Positions 43,880 to 53,430 are shown, counted from the stretch's first letter. The stretch: DNA of 64,000 nucleotides from an uncultured Arenicella sp. (GCA_947499305.1 CANMNN010000003.1:186001-250000); one strand, 5' to 3'. The notes: a model not told the origin generated them from the letters alone. Numbers and translations are program-made.

Positions 43880-44390
43880 ATTTTACCTCTCCAGCTGGCT
43901 CGACTGGATTCGACTTATGTTTACTTAGCCAATGTTCTAGCTCTTGTTGAATTTGAATTACGTCATATTCTGGCGATTTATGATAAATGCCTTGGCTCAG
44001 AGCGTCTGTTGTTTGCTCTGAGAAATTGTCTTGAGAAAGGCTTTGTAAGTAGTCAAGCCAAGATGCCCCCGACAAACTGCACGCAGATCCGTCTAAGTGA
44101 AGACTTGCGCGTTTTAGAACCGCGTTAACAGACTGCAGATATTGACTAGTATTGGCGTCGCGTTGCCATTGTTGGTAATGCGATTGGATTTGCATACGAG
44201 CATGCTGTCGATAGGCATTGCGAGCCCGGTATTTGTGAAAAGCTCGGATCACAAAAATTAGGCCGACAGCGACGAAGCTAAGTAAAAACCACCATGAAGT
44301 TGCTAACGGCCACCAAGAAATAGGCTCTGGTAGTTGTACGTCGCGTAGTTGCTCTTGCAAGATTTGATTGATTTGTTGTTGCGAATCCAT
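43872..44390 (-). CDS. DUF4381 membrane protein
   Basis: A 172-residue protein. The N-terminal LRDVQLPEPISWWPLATSWWFLLSFVAVGLIFVIRAF contains the family's PxxxxWWPLAxGWW-type motif and the single membrane helix, with a helical cytoplasmic domain (RMQIQSHYQQWQRDANTSQYLQSVNAVLKRASLHL) after it. DUF4381 is a constant member of moxR-bat operons. It overlaps the batA start by eight bases. Its role is unknown, perhaps a scaffold for the VWA proteins. Confidence 0.9.
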   Translation of the reverse strand: MDSQQQINQILQEQLRDVQLPEPISWWPLATSWWFLLSFVAVGLIFVIRAFHKYRARNAYRQHARMQIQSHYQQWQRDANTSQYLQSVNAVLKRASLHLDGSACSLSGASWLDYLQSLSQDNFSEQTTDALSQGIYHKSPEYDVIQIQQELEHWLSKHKSNPVEPAGEVKYA

Positions 44391-44398
44391 AATGAAGT

Positions 44399-45343
44399 TT
44401 ACTTGGCGAACAAGCGAATCAAGCTTTGTTTAGCACTTTGAGATGTGCTTATAGATGCATAATAGGCGCGAGCTTTTGTTGCAGAGCCGATTAATAGCTT
44501 TTGTTTCTCGTTGGACTGTTCTTGATAAGCCTGAGTGATCGATTTTGATAAATTCAGTTTGGCGCTTTGTTGGCCATTGCTGAGACGAACTGAGCCGAGG
44601 TTTGGTAGCTCTTGCTCTAATGCGTCGTAGACCTGAATTAGAGTTAAGTCTGCATGTTTGCCTAAATTGCTTAGGGCTTTTGCCGCGTCGTGATCGAAGT
44701 CTTGAAAATCACTAACTACGTATATCGCGGTTCCTGGGCGAGTGATTCGGCGGCACTCTTCTAGACTGTTAGCCAGGCTGTTTTTTTCGCCATGAGGTTC
44801 TTTAATAGGCACGTCGCTTAAGCCATTGTTAAATTCATGGATACTATGTATTAAGCTTAAAACCGATTGTTTGCTGCGCCGCGCGCGAATGTCTCGCTCG
44901 TCGAAATCGCCAATAACTTGTCCACCAACGCGGTCGCCGGCTTTAAGCGCAGCCCAGGCAATTCCACTGGCTAGCTCGGCTGATAAAACGGATTTAAATT
45001 GACGATTAGAACCAAAAAACAATGAACTGCGTTGGTCGACCAATATATGGCATGGGCGCTCTCGCTCTTCGCAAAAGAGCTTGGTGTAGGTGCCACTTGC
45101 GCGCGCTGATACTTTCCAGTCAATGGTGCGAATATCGTCGCCCGCTTGGTACCGACGTACTTCTTCGAACTCCATTCCTCGACCTCGATATCGAGAGCGC
45201 ACGTTTCCTAGTAAAAGGTTACGTGCAGCTTGTCTTGAGAATAGCTTAAGTCCCTGCGCCCAATGACGCGCAGCGAGAAGCGCGGAGAGATCGGTCACTA
45301 TACCGTTCTCACTCAATACTCGATTGTCCACTGAGCCTGTCAT
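44399..45343 (-). CDS. DUF58 domain protein
   Basis: A 314-residue soluble protein. The family core is RYRGRGMEFEEVRRYQAGDDIRTIDWKVSARASGTYTKLFCEERERPCHILVDQRSSLFFG, followed by a VWA-like fold (GTAIYVVSDFQDFDHDAAKAL) and a C-terminal segment. DUF58 proteins accompany MoxR ATPases and link them to VWA targets. It follows moxR by 27 bases and precedes the DUF4381 gene by eight. Confidence 0.93.
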   Translation of the reverse strand: MTGSVDNRVLSENGIVTDLSALLAARHWAQGLKLFSRQAARNLLLGNVRSRYRGRGMEFEEVRRYQAGDDIRTIDWKVSARASGTYTKLFCEERERPCHILVDQRSSLFFGSNRQFKSVLSAELASGIAWAALKAGDRVGGQVIGDFDERDIRARRSKQSVLSLIHSIHEFNNGLSDVPIKEPHGEKNSLANSLEECRRITRPGTAIYVVSDFQDFDHDAAKALSNLGKHADLTLIQVYDALEQELPNLGSVRLSNGQQSAKLNLSKSITQAYQEQSNEKQKLLIGSATKARAYYASISTSQSAKQSLIRLFAK

Positions 45344-45370
45344 GAATGAAAAATCAGTTTAGTTAGCAGC

Positions 45371-46327
45371 CTAAACGACGGGCACGTGTTGCAGTAAGCG
45401 ATCTATTGCTAAATCTGGGGTAATGCCATCGGCTTCAGCTTCGTAACTTAAGATCAATCGATGGCGCAAACAGTCGTGAGCAACGGCTTGAATGTCATCT
45501 GGCGATACGAAATCACGTTGGTTTAACCAAGCGTGCGCACGGGCGCATCGGTCAATGGCGATAGTGGCACGTGGGCTTGCACCAAACTCAATCCAGTTAG
45601 CGAGTTCGCTGTCGTAATTGACTGGTGCGCGTGTGGCAAGAATAAGTTGCACTAAGTATTCATCGACCGCGTCGGCCATGTGAACTTGCATAACTTCTTG
45701 ACGAGCTTGCTTGATAGTTTCTTGGCCGATTTCAGAGCTAGGCTTGGCGGCCTGGCTGGCTAGGGCCTCGCCTCTAGAGAGAGCTAATATTTGCTTTTCG
45801 GCGCTGACGTCGGGGTAGCCTATTCTAACGTGCATCAGAAAACGATCAAGTTGAGCTTCGGGTAGTGGGTAGGTGCCCTCTTGTTCAATCGGGTTTTGCG
45901 TAGCCATGACCAAAAACAGCTCTGGTAAGTCTAAGGTTTCGCGGCCTACGCTCACCTGGCGCTCGGCCATGCCTTCTAGAAGCGCAGATTGAACTTTAGC
46001 CGGCGCGCGATTTATTTCATCCGCCAGTACTAGGTTGTTAAAGATGGGGCCCTGCTGAAAATCGAAGCTGGCCGTTTCGGGGCGATAGATTTCGGTGCCT
46101 GTAATGTCAGATGGGAGTAAATCTGGTGTAAATTGGATTCTCTGAAAGCTTCCTTCGATGCCGTCTGATAGAGATTTGATGGCTTTAGTTTTGGCGAGGC
46201 CCGGCGCGCCTTCGACCAGTAAATGACCATCGGCAAGAAGGGCAATTAGTAGGCGGTCAACCAGTGTCGGTTGGCCTAGAATTTGACTCGAAAGCCAGTC
46301 GCGAAGGTTGATGAAATCAGCGTGCAT
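45371..46327 (-). CDS. MoxR family AAA+ ATPase
   Basis: A 318-residue AAA+ ATPase. Walker A is EGAPGLAKTKAIKS, Walker B LVLADEINRAPAKVQSALLEGMAERQVSVG, sensor region MATQNPIEQEGTYPLPEAQLDRF and the C-terminal lid with ASPRATIAIDRCARAHAWLNQRDFVSPDDI. MoxR proteins act as chaperone-like motors on metal- or VWA-containing partners. It is the first gene of the six-gene bat operon. AAGAGG lies about ten bases before the ATG at 46327. Confidence 0.95.
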   Translation of the reverse strand: MHADFINLRDWLSSQILGQPTLVDRLLIALLADGHLLVEGAPGLAKTKAIKSLSDGIEGSFQRIQFTPDLLPSDITGTEIYRPETASFDFQQGPIFNNLVLADEINRAPAKVQSALLEGMAERQVSVGRETLDLPELFLVMATQNPIEQEGTYPLPEAQLDRFLMHVRIGYPDVSAEKQILALSRGEALASQAAKPSSEIGQETIKQARQEVMQVHMADAVDEYLVQLILATRAPVNYDSELANWIEFGASPRATIAIDRCARAHAWLNQRDFVSPDDIQAVAHDCLRHRLILSYEAEADGITPDLAIDRLLQHVPVV

Positions 46328-46447
46328 TCTGATGTGCCTCTTAATGTGTCTGCTGACACCTATTTATTTGTTGTTAGACGCTCGCACTCTGGCGATCTGA
46401 TGCTAGATTTTTAGCGACGGGATGGTTTTTTTCAACTTAAAATTTAG

Positions 46448-47248
46448 TTAACCATAGCGCTTTTCGATGGAAGCCATTTCGAACTCGTCAAAGCCGGCTT
46501 TTAAACGGGCAGAAATGTTAAATGGACCGCGCAATTCTCCGTGTAAATATTGTTCTACCATCTTCATAAAGGTGCTACGGGGTTCTAGATAGTTTTGTTC
46601 ACATTGATAGAAAAACCAGCGCGAACCCGCATCGACATGTGCAATCTCGTCTTGGTATATAACGTTTAGAATTTCAACAGCGTGTTGGTCATCAACGCGC
46701 TCAAGCTTTGCAATGATTCCTGGAGTTACATCGAGCCCTCGAGCCTCAAGTACCCTAGGGACCAGAGCCATGCGTGCGACGATATCATGTTGCGTGTCGA
46801 CGGCCATTTGCCATAAGCCATTATGAGCCGGAAAGTCTCCGTATTCGCAACTGTGTTGCTTGAGGTAGTCGCGGATCATGCAGAAATGACGGGCCTCATC
46901 GGCGGCAATGCCTATCCAGTCTTTATAGTAGTCACGTGCTTGGTTTCTAAAACGATAAGCTGCATCTAGGGCTAGGTTGATCGCGTTAAACTCTATGTGC
47001 GCGATCGAGTGCATCAATATGTTACGGCCTTTTTGAGATTGAATGCCTCGACGTTTTAGATCTCTCGGAGAAACCAATTGAAGTGTTTCAGGGTAGCCCG
47101 GAGATGCAATTTTTCTCGGCGAATCGTTACTCTCAGATTCAAAATTTAGTGAATCAAATTGTTCGTGCAAACGCGCTACCGACTCGCATTTAATGTGCGG
47201 ATCGGGCTCTAGAATAATGGAAGCTATGCTTGCAAATGGGCTGATCAT
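46448..47248 (-). CDS. DUF455 ferritin-like protein
   Basis: A 266-residue helical protein. The ferritin-like diiron ligands are visible: HIEFNAINLALDAAYRF (E and H), IGIAADEARHFCMIRDYL (E-A-R-H) and NVIYQDEIAHVDAGSRWF (D-E-x-x-H). This is the DUF455 pattern. The role is unknown; members are thought to bind iron and may act in tRNA or lipid oxidation. It lies upstream of the moxR-bat operon on the same strand with a 120-base gap, so co-transcription is uncertain. Confidence 0.9.
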   Translation of the reverse strand: MISPFASIASIILEPDPHIKCESVARLHEQFDSLNFESESNDSPRKIASPGYPETLQLVSPRDLKRRGIQSQKGRNILMHSIAHIEFNAINLALDAAYRFRNQARDYYKDWIGIAADEARHFCMIRDYLKQHSCEYGDFPAHNGLWQMAVDTQHDIVARMALVPRVLEARGLDVTPGIIAKLERVDDQHAVEILNVIYQDEIAHVDAGSRWFFYQCEQNYLEPRSTFMKMVEQYLHGELRGPFNISARLKAGFDEFEMASIEKRYG

Positions 47249-47478
47249 GATATCGCCTGACTTAATTACTATAGCTCATGTTTTTTGCGAGCTGATCGTA
47301 GGTATGAAGCGAGATAGTAGCAACTTCGCTGACTAATAGCTTCGGATTAAGTGTCGATTAATGTCGCTGTGGGAAAAGCGGTGATGGGCGGGTTTAAAGA
47401 CATTGACTGCAGAAGTCAATGAAATGGGAAAGCACTATGCCCAAAGACATAGGTTCCCAACCGTTTGTAAGTCCAAAT

Positions 47479-47503
47479 GGGCTTGGAACAGCGCTCCAAG
47501 CCC
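47479..47503 (-). terminator. Hairpin after the HIBADH-like gene
   Basis: A perfect 9-bp stem (GGGCTTGGA 47479-47487 and TCCAAGCCC 47495-47503) with a 7-base loop lies just after the stop of the reductase gene. The following T content on the minus strand is low, so it may stabilise the mRNA or be a weak terminator. Confidence 0.6.
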
Positions 47504-47516
47504 TGAATGTATACGT

Positions 47517-48395
47517 CTATTTTTCTAACTTTAAGAAGTAGTCATAGATCTCTGGGACGTTGCCGTTACCCATGTCTGCCGCTACTGCCGCTTTTAGATT
47601 GCTCGAAGTACCTTCTGCGATTTCTGCGCGAGTACCAAGATCTTCAACCATTTTCAAAAAGTAGCCTAAATCTTTATTGGCGTTAGCGAGAGAGAAACCA
47701 AGGTCGCTGACATTGTCTACCGCGTAGTTCTTACAGAACTGCATGAATGGTGAATTGGATGGACCAGTTGACATTATTTCGAATAATTGACCACGATCTA
47801 CTCCCGCTAATTCGGCAACTGCGAATGATTGAGACATTGCGCACACTGTAGTCATGCCCATGTAGTTGTTAATTAGCTTAGTTGTGTGGCCAGCACCGAG
47901 TGCGCCAAGGTAGAACACGTTCTCGCCTTGCATTTCGAGAATCGGTTTTACTTTATCAAAAGTCGCCTGATCGCCCGATGCCATAATATTAAGTAGGCCA
48001 TCTTTAGCGTGTGCCGGTGTGCGACCAAGAGGAGCATCTACCATGCCCGCGCCTTTTTCCGCCAAGGCTGCGCCAATTTTTCGAGTAGATGCGGGAATTG
48101 ATGTGCCGAAGTCTATCAAAACTGCACCTTCGTTTATGCCAGCTATAATTCCATCGTCGCCATACACTAGTTTTTCTACAACTTCTGAGGTAGTTAGGCA
48201 GAGCATGATGATATCGCTTTGGGCAGCTAGTTCTTTAGCAGAGCTTGCTACGCTGGCGCCACGAGCGACGACCGCCGCTACGGCATCCTTGTTAAGGTCC
48301 ATTACAATTGGCTCAAAGCCTTTCTTTTGCAGGTTTTCAACCATGTTTCCGCCCATAAGGCCGAGACCGATGAATCCGATGCGAGGTTTTGACAT
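47517..48395 (-). CDS. 3-hydroxyisobutyrate dehydrogenase family oxidoreductase
   Basis: A 292-residue beta-hydroxyacid dehydrogenase. It has the NAD(P) site IGFIGLGLMGGNMVENL, the substrate-binding loop VDAPLGRTPAHAKDGLLNIMASG (the family's DAPVSGG region in variant form), the catalytic lysine in GHTTKLINNYMG and the conserved N/K pair in SLANANKDLGYFL. It may be a tartronate or succinic semialdehyde reductase, or a DEH reductase in alginate breakdown. The ATG at 48395 follows AAGGAG and is chosen over one at 48452. It is divergent from the TonB receptor gene, with operators in the gap, so it is probably part of the same regulon. Confidence 0.88.
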   Translation of the reverse strand: MSKPRIGFIGLGLMGGNMVENLQKKGFEPIVMDLNKDAVAAVVARGASVASSAKELAAQSDIIMLCLTTSEVVEKLVYGDDGIIAGINEGAVLIDFGTSIPASTRKIGAALAEKGAGMVDAPLGRTPAHAKDGLLNIMASGDQATFDKVKPILEMQGENVFYLGALGAGHTTKLINNYMGMTTVCAMSQSFAVAELAGVDRGQLFEIMSTGPSNSPFMQFCKNYAVDNVSDLGFSLANANKDLGYFLKMVEDLGTRAEIAEGTSSNLKAAVAADMGNGNVPEIYDYFLKLEK

Positions 48396-48760
48396 ATTTA
48401 ACTCCTTAAAGAGGCTGTTGTATTGATTTAGCGCCCATGGTTTCGATTTCATCCAATTGGCGGCTGATTAGTTTTGTTGTTTAAGCGTGTACTTAAAAAA
48501 TAGAACTTATTCGAACACGCTGCGTTTCGTCTAGAGGGCTAGGTAAACCGCCAAGTTGGCAGAACGCTATCGCTTGTCTTCAGGCTGACTGCTATGCAGT
48601 CGAACACGAAAGGTTTAATTCTATTTTTTAAGGACATCTTTGCCAGAACACTCTGACGCATATCAAAAGAGACTAGACTGGTCTTAACGTAGGGTGTTAG
48701 CTAGAGTGTGACCCATGCTTCTATCCAAAATATAGACCAACCTGTCTTATTGTCTTCAAT

Positions 48761-48773
48761 ATTGTAATACAAT
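48761..48773. promoter_or_regulatory. FadR-type operator upstream of the TonB receptor
   Basis: ATTGT-AAT-ACAAT is a perfect palindrome of the FadR-family form (TNGTNNNACNA). The same AAT centre recurs upstream of the PL6 lyase gene. Confidence 0.65.
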
Positions 48774-49014
48774 TTTGTCATCTAATAAAGACATTGTGGT
48801 TTAACCAGATTTTTTGTTTGAGTTGCTGTTAGCTTAGGGTTTAAAAATAAGGCTCAGTGTGAGACTCATATTATTGATAATCGGGGAGATTAGCGGGTAG
48901 CCTCGCTGATATGCAAGAATTTAAAGTAACTCGTGCCGATATCTAAAGGTTTTCTAGGTTTAGCGAGTGCGCCTATTAAATGGAAATGCGGTTCTAACAG
49001 GGGTATTTTCACTT

Positions 49015-49029
49015 ATTGGTCATACCAAT
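49015..49029. promoter_or_regulatory. FadR-type operator close to the TonB receptor gene
   Basis: ATTGGT-CAT-ACCAAT is a perfect 15-bp palindrome with TGGTNNNACCA, the FadR consensus as I recall it. It lies 120 bp before the receptor start. Confidence 0.7.
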
Positions 49030-49149
49030 GGTGTTTAAATTGTTTGCTAGATTGCTTGCATTTGGTTAAATCTTGTTGTAAATATTGGTCTTAGTAACAG
49101 TTATTTACTATTTCTAAATTAAAAAACAAGCAAAGAGGAGAGAAATATA

Positions 49150-52107
49150 GTGAACTCTATATCTAAAAATAGACGGAGCGGCGCATCGATTCCGCGACGA
49201 TTATCCAAAGGTTTTCTTATGACAGGTGTTGCCTCCGCAATGATGGCAATGTCTACAAGCGGTCTCGCACAATCGGAATCAAAAGAGATTGAAGAAGTTG
49301 TGGTAACTGGTATTCGCAGCTCGCTGGCGAATGCGCTTGCTGAGAAACGTGACTCGGATAACCTTGTTGAGGTGATTATTGCTGAGGACATCGGTAAGCT
49401 GCCCGATCAAAATTTGGCTGAGGTGTTAGAAAATATTACGGGCATTCAGATTACGCGTCAGGCCGGCATTGGTACTGGTGTTCAAATTCGTGGTACTAAT
49501 TCGAACAGAGTTGAAATTAATGGCGTGTCTACCAGTGGTTCTGGCTCAGGCCGTAGTGGGATTGATTTCGAAGATGTTAATGCTTCTATTATTGCAGCAG
49601 TCGAGGTGATTAAGTCACCAGAAGCGAAAACTATTGAAGGTTCAGTTGGTGGTACAGTAAACCTCAGGACTATACGACCATTAGAGTTGAAAGAAACTTT
49701 GGGCTCTGTCCGTGTTCAAGGCGAAGACAGTAGCTTGAGTACCGAAAGCATAACTCCACGAGTTTCGGTTGCATGGGGTGATAATTGGTCAACCGATGCT
49801 GGTGAGTTCGGCGTTGTGCTTAGTGGTAGTTATACTGAGCAAGAAGCTGTTTCATTCCGACCTCGTACTGACCGTGACAATCTTTCTAGTGTTGATGGTG
49901 GGCCGCAGGACTTCCTCGGAATTCAGTTCTTACTACAAGAGCAAGAGAATGACGACTACGAAACCAAAAACCTTGCTGCTACCTTCGAGTGGGCTCCAAA
50001 TGACAATTGGAAGTTCCATTTCGATGCGATTCTTAATGAGCAAGAGCGAAGTCGTGATCAGTACCGCTTGCAAGCATCTGGCGTAAGTTCGGTAAGAAAT
50101 ATTCAAGCGCCTTCAACATTCGAAACGGTTGATTTCGGAGTGGGCCCAGGGCTATTTCAGGCCGCGCTTACTGGCACGATCGAGCCTGATTTGGCGAACG
50201 ATGATGATGATCCAAATTTGCGCTTCTCAAGTGAAACGAATTCTCGTATCACCGATTCGTCGGTTCTAAGGCTTGGTGGTGAATGGCAAAATGATAAATG
50301 GTCTGCAAGTTTCGAGCTTGCTTCGTCACAGTCTGATTCGGTTACACCAAATTTGAGCACAACGCTCAACTTTATTAACCCTAACTGTCCACTTGACGGT
50401 ACTAGTAATGATAACTGTGTGCCGTTTATCTATGACTTGAGTGGCGGTTCGCTAGCATTCGGTATCAACTTTGATTCGCCATTTGCGCCTTCGCGTGCTG
50501 ATTTGCTGAACCCTGCTAACGTTGTTTTGGATCAGGTAAATGTAGATCGTGATACAACTGAAAATCAAGAAGACGCTATTCGAGCTGACTTTAGTTATGA
50601 GTTAGATTGGAATGCTTTCACCTCGATTGATTTCGGTGCTCGTTTGAGCGAGTCATCGCATAGGTTTGAAGACATTGGTGACCGCATTGGTGGTTTCAGT
50701 CGTATGGTGGATAGCCCGAACGGTACGCTCTTTTCAGAGTTGCTCGTGCCGGGGGCAACCAACTACGGTGATGCCGATGGTCGAAGCTTGTTCATTCAAA
50801 ACTTTTTGTTACTTGACCCTGATAGATCTTTCTCTGACCCGCAAGGCACGATCGATATCCTGCAAGCAGCGGTTATTGCGCATGATCCAAGCAGTCCGGA
50901 TATCCTAAATGTCACATCAAATCAAAATGCTTTCCGTGAGATTGACGAAGAGACTGATGCTTTATATGCACAAGTAAACTTTGAGCAAGGTATTTTCCGC
51001 GGTAACTTTGGTGTGCGTTACATCGATACTACCATTACGTCAACTGGCTTCGGTCCTGCTGACGGCAACGGCACAAGATCGTTAGTGTCTACAACTGGTT
51101 CGTATGATTTTATACTCCCACGGCTAAACATTGTTGCTCAGCCTAGAGAAGACGTGATTCTTCGTTTCGGTTATGGCAGTGATATTAACCGACCTGGTTT
51201 TAATCGACTGGCCAGTGGTTTCACCTTGGATCAAAGCGAAAATGCTGTGGTTTCTCTAGGTAACCCAGGTCTAGAGCCTGAGGAAGTAGATGCTTTCGAT
51301 ATCTCGGCTGAGTGGTATTTTGCTCCTTCTGCGGTTGCTAGCATTGGTTACTTCAAGAAGGATCGTACAAATATCTTCGGCACTGATTTCCAAGGTGCGG
51401 CTCTCATAGCTGACCCGAACAGTGTGAGCGGATTTGTTCGTGAAACTGATCCAAGTTGCCCAGGTGGCGGTGTTTTCAACCCGATCGCGATACCTAACGT
51501 GCTTGGTGATCCAAACAGTGTTGGTCTTTGCGCGGACGTTACCCGCCCTGGTAACGACCCTGAAACGATCACGCAATCAGGCATTGAGCTTGCTTTCCAG
51601 TACGATCTATCAAGTTATGAAGAGCAATTAGGCTGGGCCTCAGGTTTCGGTATTATTGCAAACTACACTACTCAAGATAACAAAGGTGGTTCGATTGTAG
51701 ATACCACTTCGGGTCGAGGTCTGGCGGTTCTTGGGGATGTAAGTATTCCTCGCGGTCTACTTGATTTCTCTGAAGATGCTTACAACATTACTTTGTTTTA
51801 TGAAAAGTATGGTATCTCTGCTCGAATGCGTTATACCTGGCGTGAAGCTTTCCGCACGCAGGACTTTGGCGGCGGCGCTAACACCAGTGGTAGCAGTACA
51901 TTCAGCTTTCCAGTGGTCACCGGTGATCGTGGTCAGTTGAATGCAAGCATCAACTATGATGTTAACGAGAAGTTGAATATTGGAGTTGAGGCTGTAAACC
52001 TAACTGAAGAGCGCATTGATCAAAACTGCGTTAGTGAAAGTGGGCCTTTATGCTTCGTAGGCTTCCCTGATCGACGCATTACTTTTGGCGCAAGCTATAA
52101 GTTCTAG
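49150..52107 (+). CDS. TonB-dependent receptor for alginate oligosaccharides (predicted)
   Basis: A 985-residue outer-membrane receptor of the Caulobacter-type subfamily. An N-terminal signal peptide is followed by a TonB box region (EEVVVTGIRSSLANALAEKR), the plug domain (EDIGKLPDQNLAEVLENITGIQITRQAGIGTGVQIRGT, then IDFEDVNASIIAAVEVIKSPEAKTIEGSVGGTVNLRT) and the beta-barrel. The C-terminal residues end in Phe (ITFGASYKF), the signal for outer-membrane insertion. The start is GTG at 49150 behind GAGGAG. It lies at the head of the alginate lyase locus, with FadR-type operators upstream, so alginate-derived oligomers are the likely ligand. Specificity is inferred. Confidence 0.92.
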   Translation: MNSISKNRRSGASIPRRLSKGFLMTGVASAMMAMSTSGLAQSESKEIEEVVVTGIRSSLANALAEKRDSDNLVEVIIAEDIGKLPDQNLAEVLENITGIQITRQAGIGTGVQIRGTNSNRVEINGVSTSGSGSGRSGIDFEDVNASIIAAVEVIKSPEAKTIEGSVGGTVNLRTIRPLELKETLGSVRVQGEDSSLSTESITPRVSVAWGDNWSTDAGEFGVVLSGSYTEQEAVSFRPRTDRDNLSSVDGGPQDFLGIQFLLQEQENDDYETKNLAATFEWAPNDNWKFHFDAILNEQERSRDQYRLQASGVSSVRNIQAPSTFETVDFGVGPGLFQAALTGTIEPDLANDDDDPNLRFSSETNSRITDSSVLRLGGEWQNDKWSASFELASSQSDSVTPNLSTTLNFINPNCPLDGTSNDNCVPFIYDLSGGSLAFGINFDSPFAPSRADLLNPANVVLDQVNVDRDTTENQEDAIRADFSYELDWNAFTSIDFGARLSESSHRFEDIGDRIGGFSRMVDSPNGTLFSELLVPGATNYGDADGRSLFIQNFLLLDPDRSFSDPQGTIDILQAAVIAHDPSSPDILNVTSNQNAFREIDEETDALYAQVNFEQGIFRGNFGVRYIDTTITSTGFGPADGNGTRSLVSTTGSYDFILPRLNIVAQPREDVILRFGYGSDINRPGFNRLASGFTLDQSENAVVSLGNPGLEPEEVDAFDISAEWYFAPSAVASIGYFKKDRTNIFGTDFQGAALIADPNSVSGFVRETDPSCPGGGVFNPIAIPNVLGDPNSVGLCADVTRPGNDPETITQSGIELAFQYDLSSYEEQLGWASGFGIIANYTTQDNKGGSIVDTTSGRGLAVLGDVSIPRGLLDFSEDAYNITLFYEKYGISARMRYTWREAFRTQDFGGGANTSGSSTFSFPVVTGDRGQLNASINYDVNEKLNIGVEAVNLTEERIDQNCVSESGPLCFVGFPDRRITFGASYKF

Positions 52108-52170
52108 AGCAATACCGAAAGGTCAGAATCATTTCTCCTTCTGATTTTTAGTTAGGCCTTTCGTTACTTT

Positions 52171-52206
52171 AAAAGCCCCAGCATTTTTTGCTGGGGCTTT
52201 TTTTTG
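52171..52206. terminator. Strong terminator after the TonB receptor
   Basis: An AAAGCCCCAGCA / TGCTGGGGCTTT stem (arms about 52172-52183 and 52190-52200) with a T-rich loop is followed by a long T tract (seven or more). A typical rho-independent terminator. Confidence 0.95.
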
Positions 52207-52456
52207 ATGGGTAACCTATCGGCGTCTTGGCCTTGGTTCTTTAGCTGCCGCTTAATTAGTGCTTGATGAAATGAATTGGCACCGGCGCTCGAAGTGTTCG
52301 GAGTTTTTCAGAAGAGTGCGGCAATGGCGCTGACCATATTCGGACGAATATAATGCGTGTAAATGAATTCGTAGAAAAAAGGCTTAAATTTGCTGAGGCG
52401 AGAGAGCTGGATAAACCGAGAGTATAAGAGTGGTAAAGGTTTGTGTTTTATCGCGT
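52207..52456. other. Intergenic region without a visible gene
   Basis: After the terminator, about 250 bases run to the convergent GntR gene end. I see no ORF, repeat or recognisable site. Confidence 0.4.
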
Positions 52457-53209
52457 CTAGCTAGAGAGTTCGCTTATTGGAAACCTTTGGCGAATCTCTT
52501 GAATTTTGCGCTTGGCTTCTTCTACGGCTTGCAGTTCTGACGCATCGTGCATACTTTTGAGCAGGTCTGAGAAATGACTGCGCATGGCATTGCGCGCTGC
52601 ACCGGTATCGTTGTAGGCGATTGCATCAAAGATATTGATGTGGTCGGCAATTCTCATTTCGCGATCTTCGTTTGCGCAAACTGAGCGATGGGCTCTATTG
52701 ATGTGGTCGAGGTTCTCTTGCAAATCCCAGAGCAGCGCTATTACCTTGGTGAGAACTTGGTTATGAGTCGCTTTGGCGATGATAGAGTGAAATTGTCGAT
52801 CGGCACCAGAGGCTGAGTCGTCTTCAACGCCTTCCAATTTGATGACGTCGAGCGCTTGTTTCAGTTCGCCCAATTCATCTGGGCTGATCATTCTTGCGGC
52901 TAATGCCGCTGCTTCGCCTTCAAGTAAAACACGCGCTTCGAGTAGCTCAAATGCGCTAATTCCATTAGTGAAATCGTCAATAATGCTACGGTTTTGGCGA
53001 ACATAAACCCCAGAACCGGCTCTCGCTTCTACCTCTCCTTTTGCCTCGAGAGCAATAATGGCTTCGCGTATTGTTGGGCGGCTCACGTTAAAGCGCTCGG
53101 CAAGCTCGCGTTCTGTCGGAAGCCGGCTATCAATCGGAAACTCGCCAGATCTGATTAGGTTTGATATTTGATCCAAAACGGATATGTATAGCCTTTTCTT
53201 GTTTGACAT
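52457..53209 (-). CDS. FadR-subfamily GntR regulator of the alginate locus
   Basis: A 250-residue regulator. Winged helix: RLYISVLDQISNLIRSGEFPIDSRLPTERELAERFNVSRPTIREAIIALEAKGEVEARAGSGVYV. The FCD domain follows: FELLEARVLLEGEAAALAARMI, ADRQFHSIIAKATHNQVLTKVI and ADHINIFDAIAYNDTGAARNAMRSHF, with the metal-site acid and His residues. It is closely similar to the regulator at 38.1 kb. It lies between the TonB receptor and the PL6 lyase gene, with FadR-type palindromes on both sides, so it probably controls alginate genes, with an unsaturated uronate or KDG as ligand. The ATG at 53209 is preferred to TTG at 53212. Confidence 0.93.
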   Translation of the reverse strand: MSNKKRLYISVLDQISNLIRSGEFPIDSRLPTERELAERFNVSRPTIREAIIALEAKGEVEARAGSGVYVRQNRSIIDDFTNGISAFELLEARVLLEGEAAALAARMISPDELGELKQALDVIKLEGVEDDSASGADRQFHSIIAKATHNQVLTKVIALLWDLQENLDHINRAHRSVCANEDREMRIADHINIFDAIAYNDTGAARNAMRSHFSDLLKSMHDASELQAVEEAKRKIQEIRQRFPISELSS

Positions 53210-53430
53210 CAAATTGATAGTTTTCTTCTAATTGTTCTTACCAATATATCTTATCATTAAACAAGCCTGTATTACAATTATTAAGGAAGTGTAAAAGAGC
53301 GAGTTGATTTTTGAAGTCATTGTATTAAAAGACTTATTTCTGTATTTTTCTTGATTTTCAATTTCATTCAATGTGTTTAGAGCGAAAAATTCTTGCATAT
53401 TTTATGATTGTGCAATCGAGATATTTTGCT

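Larger units (their letters stand above)
48396..49149. other. Long divergent regulatory region before the TonB receptor
   Basis: About 750 bases without a gene. It holds two perfect FadR-type palindromes (48761-48773 and 49015-49029). A short AGAC-TG-GTCT dyad at 48675-48684 is of unclear meaning. The length and spacing suggest a long leader and regulated divergent promoters. Confidence 0.6.

Noticed and set aside
48675-48684. AGAC-TG-GTCT palindrome in the long gap before the TonB receptor
   Set aside because: It is short, lacks a second clear copy and does not match the FadR-type core.
53229-53241. TTGTTCTTACCAA as an extra FadR-type operator near the second GntR start
   Set aside because: The spacer is four bases instead of three, so it does not fit the motif.
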